64,000 nucleotides of DNA from Thaumatotibia leucotreta (GCA_025490895.1 JALPQI010001753.1:56281-120280), one strand, 5' to 3'; positions 60,901-62,520 are shown, numbered from the stretch's first letter. Program-made: numbers and translations. Notes: a model not told the origin generated them from the sequence alone.

Positions 60901-62007
60901 GACTCATAAAATATCCTATTGTAGACTTACTTACTTACTCCTCTGGCGCAGCGACCCAAAGTGTGTCTTGGCCTCCAATACGAAAGACGCCACTGATCAC
61001 GGTCTTGAGCGACATTTTGCCACTGGTCAATTCCGAGACCGCTTAAATCAGCCCTCACAGCATCCGCCCAACGATTTCTGGGGCGGCCGAGCGGACGTCT
61101 ACCTTCTGGTTTACCCTCGTAGGCTCTTTTGACGGCACGGTTGTCTCCCATTCGTTCGAGGTGGCCAAGCCAACGCAGCCGATGAGATTTAGTATTTCCG
61201 ATGATATTCGGTTCAGCGACAAATTCTTCAATTTCGGCATTTTTGCAATTCCTCCAACTGCCATCGGATCTTTGGGTTGGGCCAAGGATTTTCCTAAGGA
61301 TTTTTCGTTCTGCCACTAAGAGCTGGTTTTCTTCCTTAAGTGTCAACGTCCAGGCCCCAATTTCACCACATTGACAAGTGCTATAATTGTAAATTTACTG
61401 TTTCTGCCATCTGGGGCGTCTATAGGCTACAGTTACGGTTTACCATCGGAAGGGCCGTGCGTTTGTTTGCCACCAACATAAAATTTAGTGCAGGAACTTT
61501 AGTAAATCAGCAGTAAATAACTACTTTTTTGCGAAGTAAAATTACAATTGTCACAAAAAACCCGACAATTGTAGCGAAATTCCGACATACTCGTAAGCCG
61601 AACCTCATGTCAAGATTGAATGAGAATTTGTACTAAACCTTGCGACAATTGTCACGGGTTTCGGAAAATTAAAAGTAGTTTATTAATGATTTAAAAACGT
61701 TATTAGTAATATTTTTTTGTTGGTAGCAAACAAGCACGTGGACCGTCCGATAGTAAGCGGTAGCCGTAGCATACGGAGGCTTGTGACGTTAGTAAAAGTG
61801 AGATTTTACAATTGTCACACTTGTAATTATGGTGGCCTATGCCACAGATCTCCAGATTGTAGACTCCTTTACTAATGAGTACGTATTCGCAGGAGCTATG
61901 CCAGCGGACTATGAGCTATACTACGGCTTCACTCGCTTCGCGATGGCGCTGAACGAGTTAGAGCCGGGCATGCGCGACGTGCTGCCCTCTACCGACACCA
62001 GGCTCAG
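847..62007 (+). CDS. ORP3/6/7-type oxysterol-binding-protein-related protein gene (partial, 16 short exons plus a probable giant exon)
   Basis: Sixteen exons join in consistent phase into 692 codons. Order: end of a PH domain (LYRQ), a short coiled coil (RLAGWIVE...LQRLLDAMLELQ), a basic linker (KKDRRKFGLRKKK), a helical stretch, an FFAT motif (EFFDAEE), then the ORD with LWNLLYKNIGKDLS, EELEYSELLD, the family fingerprint EQ/VSHHPP split over an exon junction, KFWGKSMEF, TTCVHN and ELYYGFTRFA. By family knowledge ORP3/6/7 are cytosolic lipid-transfer proteins. They bridge the ER (FFAT to VAP) and the plasma membrane (PH domain) and carry sterol or phosphatidylinositol lipids in the ORD. Residue-level similarity to vertebrate ORP3 is high in the ORD and at the ELRSRL.RIH and FFDA.E positions. 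The 5' end (start codon, most of the PH domain) and the last exon(s) lie outside the window. I leave the symbol blank because ORP3, 6 and 7 are not separable in an insect. Confidence 0.93.
1001..1149. mobile_element. MITE family A (ccccttattcataaac), copy
   Basis: Inverted-repeat element with ends cccctttattcataaaca / tttatgaataaggggg and an inner pair tttgtccctttcg / cgaaagg. Other copies: 6495-6629, 7013-7347 (interrupted) and 58118-58267, with half copies at 22141-22199 and 22474-22566. Confidence 0.8.
2101..5301 (+). CDS. Probable giant phase 1-1 cassette exon of the ORP gene (1,067 codons)
   Basis: An uninterrupted frame runs from 2076 to the stop at 5304-5306. Its ends coincide with splice sites. 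A strong acceptor (ctcctttattcctctag) ends at 2100, only 25 bases after the upstream stop, and a donor (TCTG|gttagt) lies at 5301/5302, so the stop codon falls inside the intron. The 3,201-bp length is divisible by three, and both edges are phase 1, matching 944 and 7453. The first in-frame ATG is at 2424, so this is unlikely to be an intronless gene starting here. The product is rich in Ser, Asn, Lys, Asp and Glu and looks mostly disordered. It has a basic, NLS-like patch (FSRKRRDR...MKRSRKS, near 2656-2715) and a few amphipathic helical segments (about 3000-3125, 3423-3540, 4491-4595, 4791-4860). I recognise no named domain. Alternatives: an alternative 3'-terminal exon ending at 5306, or a separate nested gene starting at Met 2424. 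Confidence 0.68.
5389..5612. mobile_element. MITE family C (gggatc..ccggtttttt)
   Basis: Ends aatcgggaccggttttttt and aaaaaaccggtatgtgatcc. A second copy lies at 15366-15586. Immediately after it (5655-5715) is a CCGGTT-rich short element. Confidence 0.7.
6495..6629. mobile_element. MITE family A copy
   Basis: Ends aacccccttatacaaact / tctatgaataagggggtt, with an inner inverted gtttgtccctttcg/cgaaagggacaaac pair. Confidence 0.8.
7013..7347. mobile_element. MITE family A copy with nested MITE B
   Basis: Family A sequence (7013-7108) resumes at 7325 with gaagtttatgaataagg. Between them lies an inverted-repeat element with arms catgtcgagcaattatcgac and its complement (arms 7134-7196 and 7256-7320). 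A small family B scrap recurs at 22948-22980. Confidence 0.75.
7453..7545 (+). CDS. ORP exon: linker into coiled coil
   Basis: Acceptor tgtttttccatag, donor GTGG|gtaagt. Phase 1 in and phase 1 out. It encodes LISPSAGP...GGRLAGWIV. RLAGWIVE (the last residue is completed by the next exon) aligns with the ORP3 segment KVAAWLQD that opens the helical region after the PH domain. Confidence 0.85.
8168..8240. repeat. Short hairpin element
   Basis: Ends cttaacccgtggagcg / cgttccacgggttaag, with an inner tagacaccgtg-type inverted pair. About 73 bp. Confidence 0.7.
8655..8905. mobile_element. Inverted-repeat element
   Basis: Arms tctgtttggtttggtgttta (about 8670) and taaacaccaaaccaaacaga (about 8880), extending to aatcttgcagtatctt / aagatattgcaagatt. 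Confidence 0.75.
9061..9298 (+). mobile_element. tRNA-headed SINE ending at ORP exon acceptor
   Basis: Pol III A box tagcctagttgg and B box gggctcgaatcc lie in a tRNA-like head (9061-9135). A LINE-like body follows (ggtacccacatcacaagcct ... gtgtaacatgtccc). A second copy is at 22203-22458. The 3' tail stops about 15 bases before the acceptor of exon 9313. Confidence 0.85.
9313..9437 (+). CDS. ORP exon: coiled-coil segment
   Basis: Acceptor tttgtcccag, donor ACAGAT|gtgagt. Phase 1 in, phase 0 out. It encodes ESGGPLESASRELGQAQL followed by SVQQLQRLLDAMLELQNL and HHHDTD. Leucine spacing fits the ORP3 helix that follows the PH domain. A SINE ends about 15 bases before the acceptor, and the exon's 3' part plus donor seeds the decayed tandem array that follows. 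Confidence 0.88.
9438..11530 (+). repeat. Decayed tandem array of ORP exon 9313-9437 tail plus donor
   Basis: About 18 units of roughly 100-110 bp alternate between two subfamilies. One reads ccagaacctgctggatttaatgc...gatacagat|gtgagtacc and has exon-like ends at 9662, 9879, 10454, 10667, 10908 and 11235. The other reads ccagcacctgctggagacgc...aatcacgacag|gtatgag. Both align to the exon's QQLQRLLDAMLELQNLHHHDTD codons and its donor. All are degenerate. A foldback SINE interrupts the array at 9917-10258. Confidence 0.9.
9917..10258 (+). mobile_element. Foldback SINE with tRNA-Ser-like head, copy 1
   Basis: Flanked by a perfect 12-bp target-site duplication tagacagtagct (9905-9916 and 10259-10270). 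A central tRNA-like segment (10033-10102) has acceptor-stem-like gaccgag/ctcggac, a CGA anticodon-like loop and B box ggttcgatcc. It is bracketed by inverted arms of about 54 bp (accaaagaaaaacgaccaag / cttggtcgtttttctttggt). The tail gtgttttcgcaatacg is not poly(A). Confidence 0.88.
11736..12522. mobile_element. Terminal-inverted-repeat DNA element, 0.79 kb
   Basis: Left end ataaccatacgtcgcactcc...gggcagtttggtgg. Right end ccacgaaactgcccgc...gagtgcgacgtatgtttat. The interior has no recognisable transposase. Confidence 0.7.
13031..13155 (+). mobile_element. Diverged tRNA-like SINE fragment
   Basis: B-box-like ggttcaaatgc after aaagatgaggtcgtg, then ttttttctttggtacacgat resembling the foldback SINE body. 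Old and degraded. Confidence 0.45.
13375..13425. repeat. CCGGTT-rich short element family
   Basis: Here ttataaaccggttttccc ... aaaaccggtttacattcc. Relatives at 5655-5715, 7585-7626, 14500-14556, 14660-14718 and 16424-16478 share gggaatgcanaccggtttcg followed by a second ccggtt. The copy at 14660-14718 supplies the tract before the acceptor of exon 14721. Confidence 0.65.
13503..13835 (+). repeat. Interspersed 330-bp repeat family D
   Basis: Shares acgaacaaattaaacatgga...caaagttttgattggct... and gcgccgaaatatgcgcggtg through ccatgttatatatggtcgca with copies at 17990-18275 (more diverged) and 55918-56258. Confidence 0.8.
13888..14022 (+). CDS. ORP exon: basic linker
   Basis: Acceptor gtctaaagcag, donor CATATG|gtaaga. 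Phase 0 to 0, 45 codons. It encodes VSLEGASPNVKKDRRKFGLR followed by KKKSNSK and an Ala/Pro/Ser tail. ORP3 has a comparable Lys/Arg-rich segment here. A 69-bp fragment of it is duplicated at 14571. Confidence 0.82.
14571..14639 (+). pseudogene. Duplicated fragment of ORP exon 13888-14022
   Basis: Nearly identical to 13932-14000 (caagttcggtctt...ccgccgcacg) with a few substitutions, including CGC to CTC. It lacks both splice sites. It sits between two CCGGTT-rich short elements, directly upstream of exon 14721. Confidence 0.8.
14721..14802 (+). CDS. ORP exon: Ser/Pro/Gly-rich linker
   Basis: Acceptor ttttttttaaacag, donor CTATAG|gtaaga. Phase 0 in, phase 1 out. It encodes ALSALTAPPSPGGGASS then MPNSAASLPI. 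No domain; high GC like its neighbours. The polypyrimidine tract before it belongs to a CCGGTT-rich repeat. Confidence 0.75.
14955..15143. mobile_element. Palindromic MITE (cttgccttcggaaac)
   Basis: Nearly self-complementary, about 190 bp. Arms start gtacagatgtagtgagaaat and end atttctcactacacctgtac. Second copy at 40693-40874 in the exon array. Confidence 0.85.
15168..15292. mobile_element. MITE with gggtccacgga termini
   Basis: Ends gggtccacggaaaaaacatg / catgttctttccgtggaccc. A truncated relative lies at 34072-34290, just before exon 34355. Confidence 0.8.
15366..15586. mobile_element. MITE family C, second copy
   Basis: Ends gcagggatcggataccggtt / aaccggttccgatccctg; related to 5389-5612. 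Confidence 0.75.
15975..16175. mobile_element. Inverted-repeat element (tttcgggcatgac)
   Basis: Inner arms cgtttcgggcatgaca / gtcatgcccgaaacg; outer arms catatttaacgag...cgacaaacgg / ccgtttatcggtaaaatatg. A diverged relative lies at 1768-1882. Confidence 0.7.
16797..17304. mobile_element. Terminal-inverted-repeat element, 0.5 kb
   Basis: Left gggtgaatcaactttttt and cacgctggttttatgcataa; right ttttgcataaaaccagcgtg and aaaagttgattcaccc. Confidence 0.8.
18474..18692. mobile_element. Inverted-repeat element
   Basis: Arms ccgcctaatttcggtggcat / atgatgccaccaaaattagg, extending outward to gggtgaatatctgagcg / gctcagattttcaccc. The minus-strand frame across it is a by-product of the palindrome. Confidence 0.8.
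18787..19152. mobile_element. MITE with acagggtgtttcaccagc end
   Basis: Outer ends gggtgtttcaccagct / ggctggtgaaacgtact. Inner inverted pair tcggggatagtgcaattccg / ggtattccactatccccga. Confidence 0.75.
19459..19580. repeat. Hairpin
   Basis: Arms tttttttaattggtcgaaga / cttcgaacaattaaaaaaag, continuing through cacttaatt/aatacaat. Confidence 0.7.
19581..21210. other. Intron, nothing recognised
   Basis: AT-rich; no exon, repeat family or RNA gene recognised. 20000-20260 has a vague ggtgacttcaaaaacg-type repeat scrap. Confidence 0.5.
21239..21436 (+). CDS. Orphan coding-like exon, unidentified
   Basis: ATG at 21239 opens MSSDSGGVGYIIPVAKLLCQ, then YIFEFLKECEEQNMSELLVL and CDCPEGFNVMRFCYTNRPIP, up to a donor-like CCCACG|gtaagc at 21436/21437. 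An acceptor-like tgaattatag precedes it. It lies in the 11.4-kb ORP intron. Its phase-0 end does not match exon 26201, so it is not a simple alternative ORP start. No partner exon or family recognised. Confidence 0.3.
21711..22012. mobile_element. MITE (aacacgttcg..ccggtgacacg), copy 1
   Basis: Ends aacacgttcgcctccgg / ccggcgtcgaacgtgtt, with inner repeated cactggcataggagtac motifs. Second copy at 56540-56839. Confidence 0.85.
22203..22458 (+). mobile_element. tRNA-headed SINE, second copy
   Basis: Same family as 9061-9298, with B box gggttcggatcc and the fuller tail gtgggactaggtcgatttgt. It splits duplicated halves of a ttgtcc...cgct MITE (22141-22199 and 22474-22566). Confidence 0.85.
23284..23816. 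mobile_element. Terminal-inverted-repeat element, 0.53 kb
   Basis: Left aaaggagggtgggcaaattg and cctattaaccaataacgaca; right tgttgttattggttattagg and ttttgcccatcctccttt. Confidence 0.8.
24172..24252. repeat. Hairpin element
   Basis: Ends attaaatggttaaactcacg / gggagttaaaccgtttaat, with a gtgtattgagtca/tgactaaatacat pair. Confidence 0.65.
24260..25540. other. Intron, nothing recognised
   Basis: AT-rich with no exon, RNA or repeat family that I can identify. Confidence 0.5.
25545..25760. repeat. Three adjacent hairpins
   Basis: 25551-25640: gttgcataacaaattac...attac / gtaatttgttatgcaa. 25668-25710: tcggaaaccctcatcat / ataatgagggtttccga. 25724-25756: tatcctacgtgttat / ataacacgtaggata. All have very short loops. 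Confidence 0.8.
26201..26379 (+). CDS. ORP exon: helical segment before FFAT region
   Basis: Acceptor cttcttgtag, donor CCCTG|gtaagt. Phase 1 in, phase 0 out. After a Gly/Ala-rich start it encodes SITSLTPDHQLREDFTILAK and DLVTNLKTVVSTL. This aligns with the ORP3 segment LQEEFCLIAQKVHSLLKS. Confidence 0.88.
26936..27124 (-). pseudogene. P-element/THAP-type transposase fragment
   Basis: Minus-strand frame with an acceptor-like tttatttcag just before its ATG. It contains IENQPIVYLSGYIAYRLLKN, resembling the YVAGY(V/I)AYR motif of P-element and THAP9-like transposases. No other transposase exon seen nearby. Confidence 0.45.
27678..27840 (+). pseudogene. Retroelement 3' fragment (RIDIAIQRGNTASL)
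   Basis: In-frame GAGSFLAQRIDIAIQRGNTA then SLMATLLNGSGIEDI, followed by the tatagtttaggccc 3' UTR seen also at 687-720. Related to 29587-30093. A short scrap (ctagggctggctcgttcc) is at 26555-26575. Confidence 0.65.
27990..28300. repeat. Interspersed repeat, inverted relative to 31500-31745
   Basis: Contains gaatgaatgactcaatgtgc and cactaatttcaaattcccct, the complement of ggggaatttgaaattagtgt and attcattcattcact at 31620-31745. Confidence 0.7.
28594..28708 (+). CDS. ORP exon: helical segment
   Basis: Acceptor gtctgtcag, donor TTCGG|gtgagc. Phase 0 in, phase 1 out. It encodes VMERGRLRAAMEAAETPAAG then GVVAALRTNLSSALQQNS, corresponding to the ORP3 stretch around EKEKLKQMV...RQSLSQAL. Confidence 0.85.
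29272..31113. mobile_element. TA-flanked TIR element containing a LINE fragment
   Basis: Left end ta|cagtcaacaaaaatgtggtc, right end gaccacattttttgttgactg|ta. The left end is followed by its own small palindrome (tctaccacttttcgact / aagtccaaaagtggtaga). The TA flanks fit Tc1/mariner-like insertion. The only coding content is the LINE fragment at 29587-30093. A diverged relative lies near 17500-17560. Confidence 0.65.
29587..30093 (+). CDS. C-terminal nuclease-like domain of a LINE-type retroelement (5'-truncated)
   Basis: About 169 codons, open to the stop. GKRPDGMTLMSWSMGRPLVW followed by DATCVDT has the PD...(x)n...D pattern of a restriction-like nuclease. Then come KRCKYAALGTSYIFAAFGVE, TLGPWGPSAH and RLSIAIQRGNAASLLGTL. 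Frames of this kind are common next to reverse transcriptases in invertebrate repeats; I do not know the exact clade. The start is not native. Fragments elsewhere: 301-545, 26555-26575 and 27678-27840. Confidence 0.6.
   Translation, partial: DDVSNLYKHYVIRRALVSAKIPAVLEPNGLARDDGKRPDGMTLMSWSMGRPLVWDATCVDTLAPSYVSVTGIAAGAAASLAESLKRCKYAALGTSYIFAAFGVETLGPWGPSAHGLFKDLAARLRETSGDQRAGQYLAQRLSIAIQRGNAASLLGTLHTDGDLGQFFY
31211..31290 (+). CDS. ORP exon: ELRSRL segment
   Basis: Acceptor gttaaacacag, donor GATCAA|gtaagt. Phase 1 in, phase 0 out. It encodes ELRSRLSRIHDASDLAEISS and VGNNSDQ. ELRSRL.RIH is nearly identical to ORP3. Confidence 0.9.
31300..31425. repeat. Interspersed repeat (ttcttcggttaccgcgagga)
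   Basis: Starts a few bases after the donor of exon 31211-31290. An inverted copy is at 35650-35800. It shares tatgaaaacggataaactcg and gaacactttacaggg. Confidence 0.75.
31913..32345 (+). mobile_element. LINE/SINE tail fragments, plus strand
   Basis: 31913-32040 (actatgcgtagagacgcatt...gcccatcatcaat) and 32266-32345 (cccttagtcgacttttacga...) match parts of 33200-33470. Confidence 0.7.
32346..33010. other. Intron, nothing recognised except a split cgaaataaagtag repeat
   Basis: gcttgttcacgaaataaagtag at 32422 and its complement tactttatttcgtgaacaagc at 32932 suggest an old TIR element, but no interior features are recognisable. Confidence 0.5.
33020..33142 (+). CDS. ORP exon with FFAT motif
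   Basis: Acceptor cttcagcag, donor GATGAG|gtacgc. Phase 0 to 0, 41 codons. It encodes VTRQFPQSLSYSSSCVSASE followed by FFDAEEHEDELKPAEIITTD and E. The acceptor is a tandem NAGNAG (cagcag), so isoforms with or without one extra Gln are possible. Confidence 0.92.
33077..33097 (+). other. FFAT motif (EFFDAEE)
   Basis: The seven codons read EFFDAEE, an exact match to the E-F-F-D-A-x-E core. By family knowledge this core binds the MSP domain of VAP proteins and tethers ORPs to the ER. Acidic residues follow, and a serine-rich stretch precedes it. Confidence 0.9.
33165..33897. mobile_element. TIR element with agctcggacaagtca ends, carrying a LINE tail
   Basis: Ends gagctcggacaagtca (33165) and tgacttgtccgagcactg (about 33880). 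Between them are an (ATC)n microsatellite at 33180-33200 and a LINE/SINE tail (cagcctatgatagtccactg, 33200-33470). Confidence 0.7.
34355..34451 (+). CDS. ORP exon: acidic serine-rich linker
   Basis: Acceptor gattatttttccag, donor GTGCGA|gtgagt. Phase 0 in, phase 1 out. It encodes AGVIELDGDSSSEAGSLSSE then EGSASSDNSDGA. ORP3 also has an acidic serine-rich linker between FFAT and the ORD. Confidence 0.87.
34763..35035. mobile_element. MITE with about 100-bp arms (tacagggtggaaaggga)
   Basis: Arms contain tacagggtggaaagggacga...gaccgagtctaccaacc and the complement ggttggtagactcggtc...gtccctttccaccctgta. Confidence 0.88.
35284..35403. mobile_element. MITE hairpin (aggctagattcacac)
   Basis: Ends taaggctagattcacaca / tgtgaatctagcctaa; inner gtattttttcccgta / tacgggaaaaaaatac. 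Confidence 0.85.
35817..36015 (+). mobile_element. Foldback SINE, tRNA-less hairpin copy
   Basis: Same inverted arms (about 35817-35870 and 35871-35920) with the tRNA-like centre deleted, leaving a near-perfect hairpin and then the family tail. A target duplication ttaatttctggttat borders it (35802-35816 and about 36016-36030). It sits about 25 bases upstream of the acceptor of exon 36056. Confidence 0.85.
36056..36264 (+). CDS. ORP exon: start of the ORD (lid region)
   Basis: Acceptor atactctctcccag, donor CTGCAG|gttagt. Phase 1 in, phase 0 out. The first half is a Pro/Arg linker (RRSRLPCPRPTP). The second half, SLWNLLYKNIGKDLSQISMP then VTINEPLNMLQ, is the conserved opening of the ORD with the lid and first core segment. 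A foldback SINE lies just upstream, and an in-frame duplicate of the second half lies at 36679. Confidence 0.94.
36264..37310 (+). repeat. Tandem segmental duplication after exon 36056-36264
   Basis: Two roughly 510-bp units (about 36180-36690 and 36690-37110) share the exon tail and following intron, including the segment around tattgcaagcgaacaaatc and the stretch ctccgaatgcgaaattcgag. Extra exon-tail scraps ending in ctgaatatgctgcag plus a donor occur at 36595-36612 (gttagt) and 37275-37298 (gtaagt). Confidence 0.8.
36679..36774 (+). pseudogene. Duplicate of ORD-start exon tail (possible alternative exon)
   Basis: This copy matches exon 36056-36264 from its SLWNLL codons to the donor, which is retained (CTGCAG|gttagt). 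The 93 coding bases carry three differences (CTT/CTC, ATC/ATT, CTG/CTA), all synonymous. The surrounding intron duplicate, offset 510 bp, is visibly more diverged. The first half of the exon is missing, and no acceptor with the phase needed after 34451 is evident. A weak phase-0 acceptor (cacagctag) precedes it. It is either a recently lost alternative exon or an inert duplicate. Confidence 0.7.
37691..37900 (+). CDS. ORP exon: ORD core (EELEYSELL...FIAEQ), first of 17 copies
   Basis: Acceptor tttgtccccag, donor GAGCAG|gtaata. Phase 0 to 0, 70 codons. It opens RLCEELEYSELLDSAS, continues NNELERMSLVAAFAVSAYAA, then KPFNPLLAETYEYV and ends RDFRFIAEQ, so the EQ of the EQVSHHPP fingerprint closes the exon. 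The usual NPxLGETYE has Ala in place of Gly. This is the only copy in the array with a canonical polypyrimidine tract and acceptor, so it is the best candidate for the constitutive exon. Confidence 0.95.
40693..40874. mobile_element. Palindromic MITE inside array unit (copy of 14955-15143)
   Basis: Long inverted repeat with arms containing cttgccttcggaaac and gtttccgaaggcaag, and an inner pair around catgctgtttcag/ctgaaacagcatg. The same element occurs at 14955-15143. Confidence 0.85.
40984..41190. mobile_element. MITE inside array unit with ggagcattcc termini
   Basis: Terminal inverted repeats ggagcattccatgaaaaca / gttttcatggaatgctcc flank about 170 bp. A partial relative lies around 26440-26552. 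It is absent from the other array units, so it inserted after amplification. Confidence 0.75.
41984..49608 (+). repeat. About 300-bp insert carried by five array units
   Basis: Copies lie at about 41984-42285, 46375-46678, 47250-47553, 48288-48560 and 49150-49608, between the decayed exon copy and the next core. They begin tttcatcacacttgctgtc and contain the matching inverse gcaagtgtgatgaaaaac, so this is probably a MITE later copied along with the array. The last copy carries an extra inverted duplicate (about 49283-49460), making a large foldback. The short open frames in it (MSV[RC]HLVILCLKTYFLSAS) are most likely incidental. Confidence 0.75.
51001..52975 (+). mobile_element. 5'-truncated R4/Dong-like non-LTR retrotransposon in a (TAA)n tract
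   Basis: The element lies between (TAA)n tracts at about 51000-51019 and 52962-52974 and carries one long frame (51023-52795). R4/Dong elements are known to insert into TAA repeats. The 3' UTR runs from the stop to the microsatellite. The 5' end cuts inside the reverse transcriptase, so the copy cannot be autonomous. Confidence 0.8.
51023..52795 (+). CDS. Reverse transcriptase with restriction-like endonuclease (R4/Dong-type LINE, 5'-truncated)
   Basis: The intact 590-codon frame starts at PHSWL, just after where RT motif A (the first catalytic Asp) would be. Visible: motif B RGIFQGDSLSPLWF (residues about 54-67), motif C YMDDLKLF (about 99-106), motif D around NMEFGVDKC, and YKYLGM. A Cys/His knuckle CRACRRPGESLRHIISGC lies near residues 398-416. 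A restriction-like PD...D endonuclease (KPDIVLIDRSQ...AMLIDITIP, about 484-507) is near the C-terminus. RT followed by CCHC and RLE is the layout of the R2/R4/Dong group. The loss of motif A means no active RT. The otherwise open frame suggests recent insertion. Confidence 0.88.
   Translation: MPHSWLERVLELYKVNATLRSFLGACMRQWTTVLRQPGGGDGPSGPQNFIRIERGIFQGDSLSPLWFCLALNPLSTLLKDSGLGCRLRREGEVISHLLYMDDLKLFAPNSQDLLELLRTTEVFSSAINMEFGVDKCAVMHVQRGKVVNSTNLQLSETMSFRSISEAETYKYLGMSQSLGIEDMGIRQAVKERFFSRLTKVLNSLLSGGNKVRAFNAWVIPILTYSFGILRWTQTELDALDRRVRTLLTTHRMLHPRSSVMRLYIARKCGGRGFLNAKDLHNREVYNLRSYFLNNECGMHRDVVAVDRNLTPLSLAKENWRRPVVLSTEDRRAVWKSKELHGRFYKALTGPDVDLLASVNWLRFGDLFGETEGFACAIADEVIMTNNYRKYILKDGTVDICRACRRPGESLRHIISGCSQIVNTEYLHRHNLVARIIHQQLALQYGLVGFEVPYYKYTPAAVLENGRATLYWDRSIITDRTIVANKPDIVLIDRSQRRAMLIDITIPHDENLVKAEKDKASKYLDLAHEVTDMWEVDSAIIVPIVVSANGLIAKSLDQYLKRLSLGGWIKGQIQKAVILDTARIVRRFLSL
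52976..53530 (-). mobile_element. ORF1-only (half-LINE-like) retrotransposon, minus strand
   Basis: On the minus strand, an ORF1-like frame ends at 53049 and is followed by only about 70 bases of 3' UTR, then an (ATT)n tail at about 52962-52975. No ORF2 follows. The right edge abuts mid-minisatellite sequence (ttaatagttagacg), and the outer left flank is ctttaata. The target-site duplication is therefore probably about TTAATA, enclosing both LINEs. Confidence 0.65.
53049..53504 (-). CDS. Gag-like ORF1 C-terminal region of a non-LTR retrotransposon
   Basis: 151 codons. Basic region (TKKKKARKVPRKSQ), then a fold typical of LINE ORF1 proteins: ALYVSRLHYSATANDVVEYI, a variable strand, SFVVRVPRSLQDTI and FWPKGVVFRRFRG. 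Established ORF1 proteins of insect CR1/Jockey-type LINEs carry this VSRL...FWP.G..VR.F pattern and bind RNA. The start Met may not be native, because the element is 5'-truncated. Confidence 0.65.
   Translation of the reverse strand: MPESAPRIEDLSRAGVDEVGFTPVTKKKKARKVPRKSQCGTADLDNTSGLRVALPNKALYVSRLHYSATANDVVEYIRKKTRFDLRVFQLRSRHYVHFSSFVVRVPRSLQDTIASADFWPKGVVFRRFRGSLPNPTPDQATKQRLPVMSPK
55673..55843 (+). CDS. ORP exon: VSHHPP fingerprint
   Basis: Acceptor atgttatttgcag, donor AATAAG|gtataa. Phase 0 to 0, 57 codons. It encodes VSHHPPISACHAESPRWTFW, QEARIKTKFWGKSMEFQPTG and RVHVRLTPSGDHYSWNK. The two His residues belong to the signature that contacts lipid phosphate in ORPs. It joins the preceding EQ. 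Confidence 0.97.
55918..56258 (+). repeat. Interspersed repeat family D copy
   Basis: Very close to 13503-13835 (cgaacaaataaaacatggaa ... ccatgttatgtatggtcgca). Confidence 0.85.
56260..56470. mobile_element. Inverted-repeat element
   Basis: Arms gcaagatccaccacatttcc and aggtaatgtggtgaatcttg; it abuts the family D repeat. Confidence 0.6.
56540..56839. mobile_element. MITE (aacacgttcg..cgaacgtgt), copy 2
   Basis: Same element as 21711-22012 with few differences. Confidence 0.87.
57092..57205 (+). CDS. ORP exon: ORD core (TTCVHNLF)
   Basis: Acceptor cttgttttag, donor ATTAAG|gtatgg. Phase 0 to 0, 38 codons: VTTCVHNLFGGQRWVDQYGD followed by MHIVCHGTDITCKLQFIK. A close match to the ORP3 segment VTTCIHNIL...CKL.F.K. 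Confidence 0.96.
57344..57775. mobile_element. TIR element with gggttccgtag ends
   Basis: Left tttagggttccgtagcaaaa, right aataactacggaaccctaca. Terminal sequences of this kind are common in Lepidoptera DNA elements. No transposase frame. Confidence 0.75.
58118..58267. mobile_element. MITE family A copy, best preserved
   Basis: Ends acccccttattcataaacgt / acgtttatgaataagggggt, with inner ttaacaagccgctaa / ttagcggcttgttaa. Confidence 0.88.
58519..58679 (+). pseudogene. Frameshifted retrocopy-like fragment, unidentified
   Basis: ATG 58519 reads MSQNKSFPDLGLI then stop. In another frame it continues TGKLPQIKDGFKKNNPDYAA, AMALNNLLKEAELITNKNK and a stop at 58677. It looks like the end of a real protein, broken once. 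I do not recognise the family. Confidence 0.35.
58680..59427. other. Intron, nothing recognised
   Basis: AT-rich; no exon or named repeat seen up to the acceptor at 59427. Confidence 0.5.
59428..59557 (+). CDS. ORP exon: ORD strand pair (ASSWSSSRHEVRGV...TLWRP)
   Basis: Acceptor cttgctaccag, donor AGACCAG|gtacaa. Phase 0 in, phase 1 out. It encodes ASSWSSSRHEVRGVIAVGG, APRLRLQGRWSEGLQAAD and RTLWRP. ORP3 has NEVQGVV...RLFGKWHEGLY...CIWRPG here. The exon is followed by five frameshifted duplicates. Confidence 0.92.
59584..60154 (+). pseudogene. Tandem frameshifted copies of the ORD exon 59428-59557
   Basis: Units of about 129-137 bp begin at 59584, 59716, 59853, 59982 and 60118 (the last truncated). 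Each carries the exon sequence from cgagccggcac to agaccag, with the donor gtacaatactcgagccacg in all but the truncated last. All share a 16-bp deletion (between ggcggc and tgcagggcc) that breaks the frame, so they cannot replace the exon. The long Arg-rich open frames here are shadows of this repeat. Confidence 0.92.
60376..60787. mobile_element. TIR element with gggcttgtcc ends, TTA flanks and G-tracts
   Basis: Left tta|gggcttgtccattaatca, right tgattaatggacaagccc|tta. Three-base TTA target duplications are typical of PIF/Harbinger-type elements. The interior has runs of 8-10 G next to ggtcnnnnaaaaatcacc-like motifs, repeated near both ends. The minus-strand small ORF is not convincing. Confidence 0.75.
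60920..61370 (-). pseudogene. RTE-like LINE, C-terminal fragment, minus strand
   Basis: Minus frame 60927-61346 ends a non-LTR RT: RKILRKILGPTQR, SHRLRWLGHLERMGDNRAVK, GRPRNRWADAV and DQWRLSYWRPR. HRLRWxGHxxRM and GRPxxRWxD are hallmarks of RTE-type LINE tails. The element ends in a cttacttactta (agtaagtaag on its strand) tail at 60930. It is 5'-truncated near 61370. Confidence 0.8.
61429..61775. mobile_element. TIR element upstream of exon 61893
   Basis: Left ggctacagttacggtttacc...tgtttgccaccaac; right gttggtagcaaacaagcacg...gcggtagccgtagc. Confidence 0.75.
61893..62007 (+). CDS. ORP exon: ELYYGFTRFA near ORD end
   Basis: Acceptor cgtattcgcag, donor CTCAG|gtgata. Phase 1 in, phase 2 out. 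It encodes GAMPADYELYYGFTRFAMAL, NELEPGMRDVLPSTDTRL and part of Arg. The family continues RPDQRxLEEG, which is not present in the remaining 2 kb, so the next exon is outside the window. Confidence 0.96.
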
Positions 62008-62059
62008 GTGATATAATAACCCAGATTCATAAACCTCTCCTAGCCTCGCAAGCCAATAA

Positions 62060-62520
62060 GTGGACGTTTTTGAAATCACTTTATTATTTGAATCGGACAA
62101 GTTTAGTAGGGTGTTTCTTATTTTTATAATTTTGTAGGATGTTCGAACCAATAAAGGAGCTCCCGATTGCAATTTTCTATTGGGCACCCTTTTTTTTAGT
62201 TACATTGTAAACAAAAATTAGAGGTCGTTACCGAAGTACCTAATAAAAATACGAGTAATCATTTTGCCTTTCTCGAACTTCGTACTTCGGTAGCGACCCC
62301 TAATTTTTGTTTATAATAACTGAAAAAACAAAAAAAAAACAAATATGGTTTACTTATCAAATAACAATATGAGAGGGTGCCCAATAGAAAATTGCAATCG
62401 GGAGAGCAAAGAGCTCCTTTATTGGTTCGAACATCCTACAAAATTGCACAAATTACAAGCACCCTACTAAACTTGTCCGAAGTAAATAATAAAGTGATTT
62501 CAAAAACGCCCTACTGTTTA
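62060..62520. mobile_element. TIR element, about 0.46 kb
   Basis: Arms carry gatgttcgaaccaataaagg and attgcaattttctattgggc on the left and their complements on the right; innermost pair aattagaggtcg / cgacccctaattt. Confidence 0.85.
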